A DNA stretch of 64,000 nucleotides from Robiginitomaculum sp. GTDB lineage: Bacteria; Pseudomonadota; Alphaproteobacteria; Caulobacterales; Maricaulaceae. Both the position numbers and the translations under genes were made by a program. The stretch is taken from positions 1 through 64,000 of the forward strand of contig JAJFFS010000019.1 in assembly GCA_021776515.1 (NCBI GenBank). The letters are read 5' to 3'. Below the pieces are notes generated by a model that saw nothing but the letters and a program-made list of their open reading frames with translations, was not told the origin of the DNA and did not search any database. Positions 7,541-17,244 of this stretch are shown one piece after another. Each line of letters begins with the position of its first letter. Position 1 is the first letter of the stretch.

Positions 7541-8938
7541 ATGGTCAAGCTAGCCACTCTTTATACCTGTCAATCTTGTGGGGCCTCACACAGTAAATGG
7601 TCAGGGCGCTGTGAAAGCTGTGGCGGGTGGAATACATTGGTTGAGGAAACCATTGATTCCGGCCCCTCATCCACCAAGCCCAAGGCACGTAGCAAAACCG
7701 CAAGGGGCGTGGCCTTTCACGATCTGCAAAGCAGCGAGCCACCCCTGCCCCGTATGCAAACCGGTATTGCCGAATTTGACCGGGTGTGCGGCGGCGGCAT
7801 TGTGCCGGGTTCTGCCTTGCTCATCGGCGGCGATCCGGGCATTGGCAAATCCACGCTTCTATTGCAGGCCGCATCGGCGCTGGCAAAATCCGGCGCCAAG
7901 GTAGCCTATGTCTCTGGCGAGGAAGCCATTGATCAGGTGCGGGCGCGGGCGCGACGGCTTGGCCTTGAAGATACTCATGTGATGCTGGCCACAGAAACTG
8001 CTTTGGGGCCGATACTGGACGCCTTAAAGCAGGAAAAACCGGATTTTGTCGTTATCGATTCCATCCAGACCTTGTGGAGTGATGCCCTAGCCGCCGCCCC
8101 TGGCACGGTTAGCCAGGTGCGCGCCTGCGCGCAGGAACTCACCCGGTTTGCCAAAAAGCGTAATTGCGCCGTGGCACTTGTGGGGCATGTAACCAAGGAT
8201 GGGCAGATTGCCGGACCGCGTGTGGTCGAGCACATGGTCGATTCTGTACTCTATTTTGAAGGTGAGCGCGGGCATCAGTTTCGTATTTTACGCGCCGTAA
8301 AAAACCGCTTTGGCCCCACCGACGAAATCGGTGTGTTTGAAATGTCTGATGCAGGCTTGCGTCAGGTGACCAACCCTTCGGCGCTGTTTCTGGACGGGCG
8401 CGAAGACTGCGCCACCGGCACCGCCGTATTTGCCGGGCTGGAAGGCACGCGCCCCGTACTGACCGAAATTCAGGCGCTGGTGGCCCCGGCGGCATTTGGC
8501 ACGCCGCGCCGCGCCGTTGTGGGCTGGGACAATAGCAGATTGGCTATGGTGCTGGCTGTGCTGGAAACCCGCTGCGGGTTCAGCTTTGGCGGCAAGGATG
8601 TCTATTTGAATGTAGCCGGTGGTCTTAAAATTTCTGAACCAGCCGCTGATTTAGCTGTGGCAGCAGCGCTGATTTCCTCTGCGCTTGATGTTTCGCTGCC
8701 CCCAAAGGCGGTCGTTTTTGGGGAAATTGCCTTATCTGGCGATATTCGCCCGGTCTCGCGTATGCAGGCGCGATTAAAGGAAGCCAACAAGCTAGGATTT
8801 GAACGCGCCATCTGCCCGGAAAGTCGCAATTCCAAAAATAATGAGCGTAATTTCGGTTGTACCATTGCGAAAATGAGTAAATTGAGCGATCTTATAGACT
8901 TGATCGATATCAGTGAATCGATTGTAGCCCAGGAGTAA
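7541..8938 (+). CDS. radA: DNA repair protein RadA
   Basis: This encodes a 465-residue DnaB-like helicase involved in branch migration and recombinational repair. An N-terminal zinc finger has cysteines 10, 13, 24 and 27 (CQSC and CESC). Walker A is GGDPGIGKST (about residues 96-105), the RadA-specific motif is KNRFG near residue 254, and the C-terminal third is the Lon-protease-like domain (for example VYLNVAGGLKISEPAADLA). Length and domain order are normal. It is followed 4 bases later by cvpA, so a radA-cvpA-purF operon is likely. Confidence 0.96.
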   Translation: MVKLATLYTCQSCGASHSKWSGRCESCGGWNTLVEETIDSGPSSTKPKARSKTARGVAFHDLQSSEPPLPRMQTGIAEFDRVCGGGIVPGSALLIGGDPGIGKSTLLLQAASALAKSGAKVAYVSGEEAIDQVRARARRLGLEDTHVMLATETALGPILDALKQEKPDFVVIDSIQTLWSDALAAAPGTVSQVRACAQELTRFAKKRNCAVALVGHVTKDGQIAGPRVVEHMVDSVLYFEGERGHQFRILRAVKNRFGPTDEIGVFEMSDAGLRQVTNPSALFLDGREDCATGTAVFAGLEGTRPVLTEIQALVAPAAFGTPRRAVVGWDNSRLAMVLAVLETRCGFSFGGKDVYLNVAGGLKISEPAADLAVAAALISSALDVSLPPKAVVFGEIALSGDIRPVSRMQARLKEANKLGFERAICPESRNSKNNERNFGCTIAKMSKLSDLIDLIDISESIVAQE

Positions 8939-8942
8939 GGGT

Positions 8943-9587
8943 GTGGATGGCAGCTCAGTAACCGCGTTTGATGCCTTTGCGCTTGGACTTTTGTTTTTGT
9001 CCGGCATACTGGCCTTAACGCGTGGATTTATTCGGGAAGCCCTTTCTGTTACAGCCTTTGTTGTAGCGGCTATGGCAACCATATTTACCTATCCGGTATT
9101 CAAAATCCCCATGCGTGGCCTGATCACACCGGGTTGGGCGGCTGATGCAACAACCATCGCCGGGGTTTTCATTCTTGTCTATATGGCCGTGACCCTGGTC
9201 ACCCACCATTTCAACAATCAATTACGTGGCGGCTCAGATGTGGGTACACTTGACCGTAGCGCTGGATTTATTTTTGGCATGGCGCGAGGCATGGCGTTAT
9301 TAGGGCTGGCGCTGATTTTGTTTAACCAGCTTACCCCCCGCGACAGAATGCCAGGCTGGCTGGTAAACGCCCGCCTCTACCCCGCCATCAATGCCACAGC
9401 ACGCGCTCTTCAAGCGCTGGCTCCCTCATCAGCGCCCGTCAACGACCACCCCGTCAGCGCGTCGACGGATCCAGCAACAAACGAATTGGCCACACCAGGA
9501 AATTCTGATCAGGGTTATGAGCGCGGTGAGCGCCAAAGCCTTGACCAACTCATCTCAACCTCTACAGAAGAAACAGAGGGTGAATAA
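8943..9587 (+). CDS. cvpA: CvpA family inner-membrane protein
   Basis: This encodes 214 residues starting with GTG (GAGTAAGG ribosome-binding site overlapping the radA stop). Four hydrophobic segments cover about residues 8-150, with the family pattern FDAFALGLLFLSGILALTRGFIREALS and later TLDRSAGFIFGMARGMALLG. The C-terminal 60 residues are polar and rich in Ser/Pro/Thr, and are probably disordered. CvpA was named for colicin V production in E. coli; its biochemical role is unclear. Its position directly before purF is conserved in many proteobacteria. Confidence 0.9.
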   Translation: MDGSSVTAFDAFALGLLFLSGILALTRGFIREALSVTAFVVAAMATIFTYPVFKIPMRGLITPGWAADATTIAGVFILVYMAVTLVTHHFNNQLRGGSDVGTLDRSAGFIFGMARGMALLGLALILFNQLTPRDRMPGWLVNARLYPAINATARALQALAPSSAPVNDHPVSASTDPATNELATPGNSDQGYERGERQSLDQLISTSTEETEGE

Positions 9588-9604
9588 AAAGGCGATAGAA
9601 GATA

Positions 9605-11089
9605 ATGAACTCAAGTCCTGAAACATGGCCTTCATTATTAATCGATCCTATGGAAGACAAACCCCGTGAGGAATGCGGGGTTTTCGGCGTCTATGGCTTA
9701 AAAGATGCTGCCCCTTTAACCGTACTGGGGCTACATGGTCTGCAACATCGTGGGCAGGAGGCCTGTGGCATCGCCTCTTATGATGGCAAACGGTTTCATT
9801 CAGAACGTCATATGGGGCTGGTCAGCGATAATTTTGGCGGTACAGACGTGGCCAGCCGTCTGCCGGGCAGCGCCGCCATTGGCCATGTGAGATATTCCAC
9901 CCATGGCGAAACTGTATTGCGCAACGTACAACCCCTCTATGCCGATTTAAAATCCGGCGGTTTTGCCGTTGCCCATAATGGTAATTTGACCAATGCCCGG
10001 GCCTTACGGGAAATGCTGGTTGGCAATGGCGCTATTTTTCAATCCACATCAGATACCGAAGTGGTATTGCAATTAGTGGCCCGCTCGCGGCGCACAAATC
10101 TGGTGCATCGTTTTATCGATGCCCTCAAGCAGATCGAGGGTGCCTATGCCCTGGTGGCGCTGACTAACAAAAAACTTATCGGGGTACGCGACCCCTATGG
10201 CATACGCCCGCTGGTTCTGGGTGATCTGGACGGCGCGCCGGTACTGGCCTCGGAAACCTGTGCTCTGGACATGATAGGCGCAATTTTTGTGCGCAATATT
10301 GAACCTGGCGAAATAGTTGTCATCACCGAGGATGGCATTACGAGCCATCACCCCTTTGCCAAAGTGCGCCCGCGCCCGTGCGTGTTTGAGTTTGTTTATT
10401 TCTCCCGCCCAGACTCCATTGTGGATGGCAAAAGTGTTTATGAAGTGCGCAAGCGCATGGGGCTACGCCTGGCCCAGGAGCACCCGGCTGATGTAGATGT
10501 TATCGTGCCGGTTCCCGATAGTGGCGTACCGGCGGCCATAGGCTTTTCCCAGGGTTCCCGAACTCCTTTTGAGCTGGGCATTATCCGCAACCATTATATT
10601 GGCCGCACGTTCATTCAACCCAGCCAGTCCATTCGTGATATGGGTGTACGCCTGAAACATGCTGCCAATCGAGCGGTTCTTGCGGGTAAACGGGTACTGT
10701 TGGTAGACGATTCTATCGTACGCGGCACTACATCCTTGAAAATTGTGCGTATGGTGCGCGAAGCCGGGGCCAAAGAGGTCCATTTCAGGTCGGCCAGCCC
10801 TCCTATCCGCTTTCCTGATTTTTATGGAATTGATCTGCCAAACACTGACAGCCTTCTGGCGGCCAATCATTCTCATGAAAAAATGGTGGAAATGCTTGAA
10901 GTGGATAGCCTCGGGTTTTTATCCGTTGATAGTCTTTATTGGGCCATGGGCGAGGAACGCCGCAATGGTGATATACCTGCTTATTCCGACCATTATTTTA
11001 CTGGTGAATACCCAACACGATTAACAGATTTCTCGGCACACGATACAGACAAAGCCAAGCAGCTCTCTCTGCTTTCCGAGGTCGCCTGA
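9605..11089 (+). CDS. purF: Amidophosphoribosyltransferase
   Basis: This enzyme catalyses the first committed step of purine synthesis, PRPP plus glutamine to 5-phosphoribosylamine. It has 494 residues. The catalytic cysteine of the class-II glutaminase domain lies in REECGVFGVYG after a propeptide of about 23 residues that would be removed. The PRPP-binding loop is VLLVDDSIVRGTTS near residue 365. A second in-frame start (9650, MEDKPREE) would give a shorter propeptide and is equally plausible. It is the last gene of the radA-cvpA-purF group. Confidence 0.96.
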   Translation: MNSSPETWPSLLIDPMEDKPREECGVFGVYGLKDAAPLTVLGLHGLQHRGQEACGIASYDGKRFHSERHMGLVSDNFGGTDVASRLPGSAAIGHVRYSTHGETVLRNVQPLYADLKSGGFAVAHNGNLTNARALREMLVGNGAIFQSTSDTEVVLQLVARSRRTNLVHRFIDALKQIEGAYALVALTNKKLIGVRDPYGIRPLVLGDLDGAPVLASETCALDMIGAIFVRNIEPGEIVVITEDGITSHHPFAKVRPRPCVFEFVYFSRPDSIVDGKSVYEVRKRMGLRLAQEHPADVDVIVPVPDSGVPAAIGFSQGSRTPFELGIIRNHYIGRTFIQPSQSIRDMGVRLKHAANRAVLAGKRVLLVDDSIVRGTTSLKIVRMVREAGAKEVHFRSASPPIRFPDFYGIDLPNTDSLLAANHSHEKMVEMLEVDSLGFLSVDSLYWAMGEERRNGDIPAYSDHYFTGEYPTRLTDFSAHDTDKAKQLSLLSEVA

Positions 11090-11150
11090 CATAATAATCG
11101 TGATATGAAATTGTAAAATTTCTCCTGTTTACCGAGGGCATAGCAGAACC

Positions 11151-11888
11151 ATGACATCGCCTACGCAAAACTTTGAGGGTAAAATTGCCCTTGTCACCGG
11201 TGCCACACGTGGGCTAGGCCGCGCAGCCGCATTGGCACTGGCTGCGCAGGGCGCGCACGTTATTGCGCTTGGCCGCACCCAGGGCGCACTGGAAGAGCTG
11301 GACGATGCCATTGGCCCGCTTGGCGGATCGGCATCTTTGGTGCCGGCAGATTTAACCGATCTGGAGGGCATTGACCGGCTGGGCGGTGTGATCGCCGAAC
11401 GCTGGGGTCATTTGGACATTCTTATTGGTAATGCTGCGCAATTGGGCATGGTCGGGCCAACGGCGCACATAGAACCCAAAGTTTGGGACGACGTTATGCG
11501 CGTCAATGTTACCGCAAACTGGCGGCTTATCCGGGCCATGGATCCGCTGCTTCGTGCGGCACCCGCCGGGCGGGCGGTATTTGTAACATCGGGTGCGGTG
11601 CAAAGTTTACGCGCATTTACAGCGCTCTACTCAGCATCCAAAGCGGCTTTGGATGCCCTGGTGCTATGTTATGCCAAAGAGGTTGAAAAACTCACGCTTA
11701 ATGTAAACCTTCTGGACCCGGGCATTGCCCGCACCGCCATGAGGCGCAAATACATGCCCGGCGAGGATCCGCAAACCATCACCCCGCCCGAAGACATTGC
11801 GCCATTGTTTCTGGCGCTGTCGTCGCCCGATTACCATAAAAATGGCCAACGGGTGCGGTTTGAAGATTGGAAAGCGGAACAAGGCTAA
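11151..11888 (+). CDS. SDR family NAD(P)-dependent oxidoreductase
   Basis: This encodes a 245-residue classical short-chain dehydrogenase. The cofactor motif TGATRGLG lies at about residues 16-23, NAAQLG replaces the usual NNAG element, and the catalytic Ser (VTSGAVQS) and YSASK Tyr/Lys pair are present. The substrate cannot be predicted. The FabG-like and YciK-like branches both fit; YciK-type proteins are the closer match in the NAAxLG element. The gene is convergent with hemN and their ends overlap by 4 bases. Confidence 0.88.
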   Translation: MTSPTQNFEGKIALVTGATRGLGRAAALALAAQGAHVIALGRTQGALEELDDAIGPLGGSASLVPADLTDLEGIDRLGGVIAERWGHLDILIGNAAQLGMVGPTAHIEPKVWDDVMRVNVTANWRLIRAMDPLLRAAPAGRAVFVTSGAVQSLRAFTALYSASKAALDALVLCYAKEVEKLTLNVNLLDPGIARTAMRRKYMPGEDPQTITPPEDIAPLFLALSSPDYHKNGQRVRFEDWKAEQG

Positions 11889-13237
11889 ACCGCTTTGGAA
11901 TGCCGCCCGGCACTGGCTTGCCAATGGGTGTCAAAACACGCGGCGATATTGCGCACAAAAACCCACCCCACATCGGTAACATGGACATGTTGCCCGTCTA
12001 TATGCACAAGACCATCCTCGACCAGAGGGGACAGTTTGACCAGGGCATCATCAAGCGCATTTTCGGGGGCATTAAAGGCGCGGGCGTGCGCACCAAGATC
12101 AAGCTTCATCGCGCTCATTAATGTCATAATGGCGGCGCGGCGCATGGCATCCTCGCCTTGTAATTCCACACCGCGTACCACGGGCAATTTACCCGCATGA
12201 ATGGCCTTTCGCCATTGATCCAGCGAAGGTGAGTTTTGTACATAGCCCGGCCCAAGCGCCCCAATTGATGAAGCGCCAAGCCCCAACAAAATATCGGCGG
12301 CATCGGTGGTGTAGCCCTGAAAATTACGCCGCAAGGTGCCCGCCTTCACTGCCTTTGCCATGTCGTCATCGGGGTGGGCGTAATGATCAAAGCCCACGGC
12401 GATATACCCTGCACCCTCCAGCACTTTGCCCACCATTTTTGCTTCGGCAAAACGTTCTTCCATGCCAGGCAGATCAGAAGTATCGATCATTTCCTGATGT
12501 TTTTTAAACCAGGGTACATGGGCATAACCGAAAACGGCCAGCCGGTCCGGGCATAAAGAGAGCGCCAGTTCAGCGCTATGGCGCACGTCATCCACGCTTT
12601 GCCCCGGAAGGCCGTAAATCAAATCAAAATTTATCGCCTCAACACCGGCACCCCGCAGCCAGTCAACGCTTTGCTTGACCTGCTCAAACGGCTGAATACG
12701 GTTGATTTTTTCCTGCACGTGGGTGTTAAAATCCTGCACTCCCAATGAAGCTCGGCTCACTCCGGCCTTGGCCAACGTCTTTGCTTTTTGTGCATTCATG
12801 GTGCGCGGATCGATCTCTACAGCCAGTTCCATATCGTCACGAGTGCCAAAGGCCATCGTGATTTTTGCGCAAATGGCGGCAAAATCCACATCATTTAATA
12901 ATGTCGGACTGCCGCCGCCAAAATGTACATGGGCCACCCCCCCGTGATGTGCCGGCAGCGCCGCCGCCAGCAGATCAATCTCGGCCAGCAAATCATGCGC
13001 ATAAGCACCAACCCGGTCATAGGTATGGGCAACACTAGTGTGGCATCCGCAATACCAGCACATTTTTTTGCAAAACGGGATGTGCAGATAAAGCGATAAT
13101 GGCTCACCCGCAGAAATTTGCGATAACCATTGGCCGTAATCCGCCGCACCTATGCCATCATGAAATTGCACGGCGGTGGGGTAGCTGGTATAGCGTGGCA
13201 CCTCGGCCAAAGCGTATTTTTTATGTGCGGGTTTCAT
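11885..13237 (-). CDS. hemN: Oxygen-independent coproporphyrinogen III oxidase
   Basis: This radical-SAM enzyme converts coproporphyrinogen III to protoporphyrinogen IX in anaerobic heme synthesis. It has 450 residues. The cluster motif is FCKKMCWYCGCHT (CxxxCxxC plus the extra cysteine typical of HemN and absent from HemW). The start YTSYPTAVQFHDG and the GGGSPTLL glycine motif are also HemN-like, and the C-terminal HemN domain is present. It implies that the organism makes heme at low oxygen. The 3' end overlaps the convergent SDR gene by 4 bases. Confidence 0.95.
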   Translation of the reverse strand: MKPAHKKYALAEVPRYTSYPTAVQFHDGIGAADYGQWLSQISAGEPLSLYLHIPFCKKMCWYCGCHTSVAHTYDRVGAYAHDLLAEIDLLAAALPAHHGGVAHVHFGGGSPTLLNDVDFAAICAKITMAFGTRDDMELAVEIDPRTMNAQKAKTLAKAGVSRASLGVQDFNTHVQEKINRIQPFEQVKQSVDWLRGAGVEAINFDLIYGLPGQSVDDVRHSAELALSLCPDRLAVFGYAHVPWFKKHQEMIDTSDLPGMEERFAEAKMVGKVLEGAGYIAVGFDHYAHPDDDMAKAVKAGTLRRNFQGYTTDAADILLGLGASSIGALGPGYVQNSPSLDQWRKAIHAGKLPVVRGVELQGEDAMRRAAIMTLMSAMKLDLGAHARAFNAPENALDDALVKLSPLVEDGLVHIDGQHVHVTDVGWVFVRNIAACFDTHWQASAGRHSKAV

Positions 13238-13295
13238 AATATGCTTGTGCCTTCACTAATGCACCTGCGCAATGCGACCATTTGGCCAAAAGCAC

Positions 13296-14660
13296 TTATT
13301 CAGGTTTTTTGTCTTCGTAAGGGTTTTTACCCGCCTTGACGATAAGGCGGATCGGCACACCCATCAGATCAAAATCATCACGCAAGCCATTAATGAGATA
13401 GCGCTTATAGGCTTCTGGCAAGTGCTTGGCCCGTGAACACATTAGAACAAAAGTGGGGGGGCGATTTTTGGTTTGGCTTATATAGCGCGGTTTGATGCGT
13501 CGCCCCTGCACTGCGGGCGGTGGATGGCGCTGGATCATAGCATGCAGCCAGTCGTTCAAATCGCGAGTTTTAACTTTGGCATTCCAGTCCTTGTATAACC
13601 CTTCGATGGCGGGCATCAGGCGCTTTAACCCTCGCCCGGTCAGGCCCGACAATGTGACCAATGGCGCACCGCGCAATTGCGGCAAAAGACGCCCCAGACG
13701 TTCCTTCAAATGCGCCAGCAACTCGGCCTTGTCTTTCACCAAATCCCATTTGGTTACGGCAAAGACCACGGCGCGCCCCTCTCGCTCGGCAAGGTCTGCC
13801 AATTGCAGATCCTGCTTGTCCAGTGGTGATAGCGCATCCATCAGCACCACAACCACTTCGGCAAACTGAATAGCTTTGAGACTGTCACTCACCGCCATTT
13901 TTTCCAGATTATCAGTGATTTTAGCTTTTTTGCGCATACCCGCTGTGTCCGCGAGACGCACCGGACGGCCATCCCATGACCAGTCCACAGCAATAGAATC
14001 ACGCGTCACCCCGGCTTCAGGGCCCGTGATCAGACGCTCCTCGCCAATCAAGCTGTTTATCAGGGTTGATTTTCCGGCATTCGGGCGCCCGATAACGGCA
14101 ATGCGCATGGGTTTGTCAGCGGCGTCCTCTTCATCTTCATCGGTGTCTTCTGTATCCAGACCAGCTGCCTTGGCCGCATCAATGATCGCGGTGAACAGCT
14201 CGCCCATACCCTCATTGTGCTCTGCCGAAACCGCCACTGGTTCGCCAAGCCCCATTGAATACGCATCCAGAATACCATCGCGCCCCGCTCGGCCTTCTGT
14301 CTTGTTGGCGACCAACACAACAGGGCAACCTGATTTGCGTAATATATCAGCAAAAACTTCATCAAGCGGGGTTATACCCGCACGGGCATCCACCAGAAAA
14401 AGGCATACATCGGCATCGCCCACCGCGCGCAGGGTCTGCGCCCGCATGTCAGCCTCAAGGCCAGATTTTGCAGTTTCCAGTCCGGCGGTATCAACCAGAG
14501 ACAAATCCAGATCGCCAAAGCGGCCAAAGCCTTCACGACGATCGCGCGTAACACCGGGACGATCATGCACAATGGCCAGCTTGCGCCCGGCAAGCCGATT
14601 GAACAAAGTGGACTTCCCCACATTGGGTCGCCCGGTTATGGCCAGCTTCAAAGACATCAT
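13296..14660 (-). CDS. der: Ribosome biogenesis GTPase Der (EngA)
   Basis: This encodes a 454-residue GTPase with two tandem G domains for 50S subunit assembly. G1 motifs GRPNVGKST (near residue 8) and GRPNAGKST (near 190) are seen, each with its DTAG G3 motif. TKWD serves as G4 in the second domain; the first domain has NKTE. An acidic linker (EDTDEDEEDAADK) joins the domains, and a KH-like domain ends the chain. It is the third gene of a block transcribed yfgM-like, bamB-like, der, the same order as in E. coli, linking envelope biogenesis with ribosome assembly. Confidence 0.95.
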   Translation of the reverse strand: MMSLKLAITGRPNVGKSTLFNRLAGRKLAIVHDRPGVTRDRREGFGRFGDLDLSLVDTAGLETAKSGLEADMRAQTLRAVGDADVCLFLVDARAGITPLDEVFADILRKSGCPVVLVANKTEGRAGRDGILDAYSMGLGEPVAVSAEHNEGMGELFTAIIDAAKAAGLDTEDTDEDEEDAADKPMRIAVIGRPNAGKSTLINSLIGEERLITGPEAGVTRDSIAVDWSWDGRPVRLADTAGMRKKAKITDNLEKMAVSDSLKAIQFAEVVVVLMDALSPLDKQDLQLADLAEREGRAVVFAVTKWDLVKDKAELLAHLKERLGRLLPQLRGAPLVTLSGLTGRGLKRLMPAIEGLYKDWNAKVKTRDLNDWLHAMIQRHPPPAVQGRRIKPRYISQTKNRPPTFVLMCSRAKHLPEAYKRYLINGLRDDFDLMGVPIRLIVKAGKNPYEDKKPE

Positions 14661-14682
14661 TTATCCAATTTAGTGAGCTGCC

Positions 14683-16119
14683 CTAGTGCAACTTGTATAA
14701 CATTGCCTTGTCTGAAAGCAGGTAAAAACTTTCACCTGCTACAACAGGAGCTATGAAAAAGGCATCACTGAATTTTGCTTCGGCCAGGGTTTCACCACTC
14801 TCTGGCGAAAGATGCAGAACATTGCCCTGCGAAGAGACCAGTACCAGCTTGCCACCGGCTAACACCGGCCCAGACCATGAAATGCGCCCCTTGCGCTTTT
14901 TTTCCTTGCGGTAACGCGGCAGATCGCGCACCCATGCCACACGGCCATCATGGCGCGAAAGTGCAGAAACCTGGCCTTCATTGGTCACCACGAACAAATT
15001 GTCACCAGCCAACCACGGCATATTAATTCCGCCTACCTGGCGAGACCAGATACGGGTTCCGGTGCGCATGTCCACAGCGGCCAAAAGACCGGAATGGCTG
15101 ATTGCATATACGGTACGGTCAAAAATTACCGGTGCGCCGGCAATATCATTCAGCTCTGCCAGGGCCGTCATACCCGCTTGTCGCGTTAATGAATCTGACC
15201 ACATATTACGCCCATTCTGTACCCGAAGGGCGACCAGTTCGCCCGAAGCAAACGGGGCCACCACAACCTCACCATAAATTGACGGGCTGGATGCTGCCAA
15301 AATCCGCGCCGGTTCTGAGATTCCCTGATATGTCCACAAAATTTCGCCCGTATCCATATCAAACGCATAAAGTTCGTCGTCCTGGGTCACAGCAAACATA
15401 CGGCCTTCAGCAATACTAGGCGCACTGTGGATTGGCGTCGGCGTCTCTGTGCGCCAAATTTCCTCGCCAGTATTCACATCCAGTGCCGCAGCCAAGCTAT
15501 AGCCAGACACCAGGAACAATCGCCCACCAGATACGGCCAGACCACCGCCATAGCCTTCGCGGGCTGTTCCTAAGCCCAAGCGTAAAACACCACGCCACCC
15601 TGCGCCAAAACGACCGCGGCGGTCCTCCTTAGCCAGCTTTTTTTTGTCAGGCATAACAGTTTTGCGCCATTTCGTCCGCCCAGTAGCCGTATCAATGGCC
15701 CTGATGGTGCCTTTGGCGTCCAGCACATACAGCACACCACCAGCAATAACTGGCGGGGCAACAATGCGCCCCTTTGTATAACTGGACCGACCAATTTTAT
15801 GCTTCCAGGCTTTCGTAAGCCCGCCTTTGGCGCTTAAATGCTGCGGAGCGTGGCTGGGGAAGGCACCAGATTGTGCCCAGTCAGCATTTACATATGAAGG
15901 AGGCAAAACAATTGGTGCCTTCTCAGCATCGGCATCAACCTGCAAGGCCTGCTCGAAAGTGAGAATGGAAATACGCTGTTCTTCATCGGGCAAAGTACCC
16001 TGTTTGGCTTTTTTCTTTTCTTCGCTGTCACCACCAACAAAAGGGATGACCTTGCCAACTGTTGAGCACCCGCCCACCATCAGCATCAGGGCGCATAAAC
16101 TCAAAGCAATGTGTTTCAT
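14683..16119 (-). CDS. bamB: BamB-like PQQ-type beta-propeller lipoprotein
   Basis: This encodes 478 residues. The signal peptide ends in a lipobox (LMVGGC, Cys at about residue 18), so it is a lipoprotein. The mature chain carries repeated blades of the pattern A-x-D-x-x-T-G-x-x-x-W (AIDTATGRTKW, ALDVNTGEEIW, AFDMDTGEILW, AVDMRTGTRIW), diagnostic of PQQ-like eight-bladed propellers. In the Bam complex BamB helps BamA insert outer-membrane proteins. Assignment rests on the lipobox, the repeats and the position between the YfgM-like gene (4-base overlap) and der. It is longer than E. coli BamB (about 390), with an N-terminal polar extension. Confidence 0.85.
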   Translation of the reverse strand: MKHIALSLCALMLMVGGCSTVGKVIPFVGGDSEEKKKAKQGTLPDEEQRISILTFEQALQVDADAEKAPIVLPPSYVNADWAQSGAFPSHAPQHLSAKGGLTKAWKHKIGRSSYTKGRIVAPPVIAGGVLYVLDAKGTIRAIDTATGRTKWRKTVMPDKKKLAKEDRRGRFGAGWRGVLRLGLGTAREGYGGGLAVSGGRLFLVSGYSLAAALDVNTGEEIWRTETPTPIHSAPSIAEGRMFAVTQDDELYAFDMDTGEILWTYQGISEPARILAASSPSIYGEVVVAPFASGELVALRVQNGRNMWSDSLTRQAGMTALAELNDIAGAPVIFDRTVYAISHSGLLAAVDMRTGTRIWSRQVGGINMPWLAGDNLFVVTNEGQVSALSRHDGRVAWVRDLPRYRKEKKRKGRISWSGPVLAGGKLVLVSSQGNVLHLSPESGETLAEAKFSDAFFIAPVVAGESFYLLSDKAMLYKLH

Positions 16120-16811
16120 TGCGTGGTTTCCTCATTTTCTGTGCCAGTGTTTGTTTTTATGGCTTGCGGCTCCGGTCCCAATAATGCCAGCGCCTGCCCG
16201 GCGCGGGTACGCGCCCCTGCCGGTGCATCAAGAGCTAGTGAAATATAAGTGTAATCTTCGCGTGCGCGCGCAGTATTGCCTTCTTCAAATGCCTTGACGG
16301 CCAATAACTCGCGAGCCGTAAAACGAAACGCCTGCCCCGGGCCGGTTAAAGAGGCAAGTTTGGCATCAAGATCGGCCAGGGTCAGATCATCAACGACAAC
16401 CAGAATAGCCCGCAAAACGGCAATATCCCTGTAAAACGGGTCATCAAATTGCTCCGCAGCGCGGGTATAGAGTGACGCTGCCTCAATTATCTTGCCTTCT
16501 TGAGTCTTTACTGAGGCCTGCTGCATCAAAGCCAGAGCGGCATAGCCCTTTGGTGCGATAATCGCGAAATCTGCAAAGGCCTTGTCTGCACCGGCTAAAT
16601 CACCGGCCTTGTACAACTCAGCAGCAGCGTTATAGCTTTCTGCTGCTTTTGCCTTTTGTTGAAGGCTGTACCATTCCCAGCCTTTATAGCCACTGACTCC
16701 CAGCACAATGGCTAAGGTCAAGGCGATCATCAGGGGGCGATAACGCTCAAAAAGTTCACTGGCCTTATCGCGGCGCAGCTCTTCGTCAACTTCATTAAAT
16801 ACGTCTGACAC
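16116..16811 (-). CDS. YfgM-like membrane-anchored TPR protein
   Basis: This encodes 231 residues. A cytoplasmic N-terminal segment (DVFNEVDEELRRDKASELFE) precedes one membrane helix (about residues 28-46), and then TPR-like helices (SYNAAAELYKAGDLAGADKAFADFA and following). This is the architecture of YfgM, the ancillary subunit of the SecYEG translocon that passes proteins to periplasmic chaperones, and of its alphaproteobacterial relatives. Gene order with bamB and der supports the assignment. Translation is probably coupled to the BamB-like gene by an ATGA overlap. Confidence 0.82.
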   Translation of the reverse strand: MSDVFNEVDEELRRDKASELFERYRPLMIALTLAIVLGVSGYKGWEWYSLQQKAKAAESYNAAAELYKAGDLAGADKAFADFAIIAPKGYAALALMQQASVKTQEGKIIEAASLYTRAAEQFDDPFYRDIAVLRAILVVVDDLTLADLDAKLASLTGPGQAFRFTARELLAVKAFEEGNTARAREDYTYISLALDAPAGARTRAGQALALLGPEPQAIKTNTGTENEETTQ

Positions 16812-16911
16812 GGTTGTTTACTCTGCGGTTCTAAACGGCACCCGGTTTGGTACCTTTATTGGCGAGCGAACCTAGCCTTTGAGTAGCGCGGCGGCAACCG
16901 CCCAAAAGCGG

Positions 16912-17244
16912 TCAGATACGCCTGCCCGGCAAGATATAGACAAAAGTAGCTGCCAGAAGGGCAAACACAATGGCAACAAGACTTTGTCCGCCAACCACGT
17001 CGAAAACCTGAGTTAAAAGAGGGTTATCAAATACCACCCCTTCCGCCAGGTTTTCCAACTGGGTTGCGGCCAGCGCCGAACCACTGGCACCGGCACCACC
17101 CAGCACCATTGTGCGTGGGTTTAGCATCATGCCAAGGCGGCTCTCTACGCGCTGGGTAAAACGTTCATCCAGCACAATCTCGGCATCCGCCTTTTCAAAG
17201 GCGGCGTTCAGACGGGCATCAAATCCATCTTCGGGGGTCATCAT
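16912..17244 (-). CDS. Small membrane protein, likely anti-sigma partner of the upstream ECF factor
   Basis: This encodes 110 residues. The N-terminal half is cytoplasmic and charged (PEDGFDARLNAAFEKADAEI), followed by a Gly/Ala-rich stretch and a C-terminal membrane helix (LVAIVFALLAATFVYILP). It overlaps the preceding ECF sigma gene by 4 bases (ATGA). Small membrane proteins in this position are often anti-sigma factors, but no HxxxCxxC zinc motif is present, so the role is inferred from context only. No family was recognised with certainty. Confidence 0.75.
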   Translation of the reverse strand: MMTPEDGFDARLNAAFEKADAEIVLDERFTQRVESRLGMMLNPRTMVLGGAGASGSALAATQLENLAEGVVFDNPLLTQVFDVVGGQSLVAIVFALLAATFVYILPGRRI

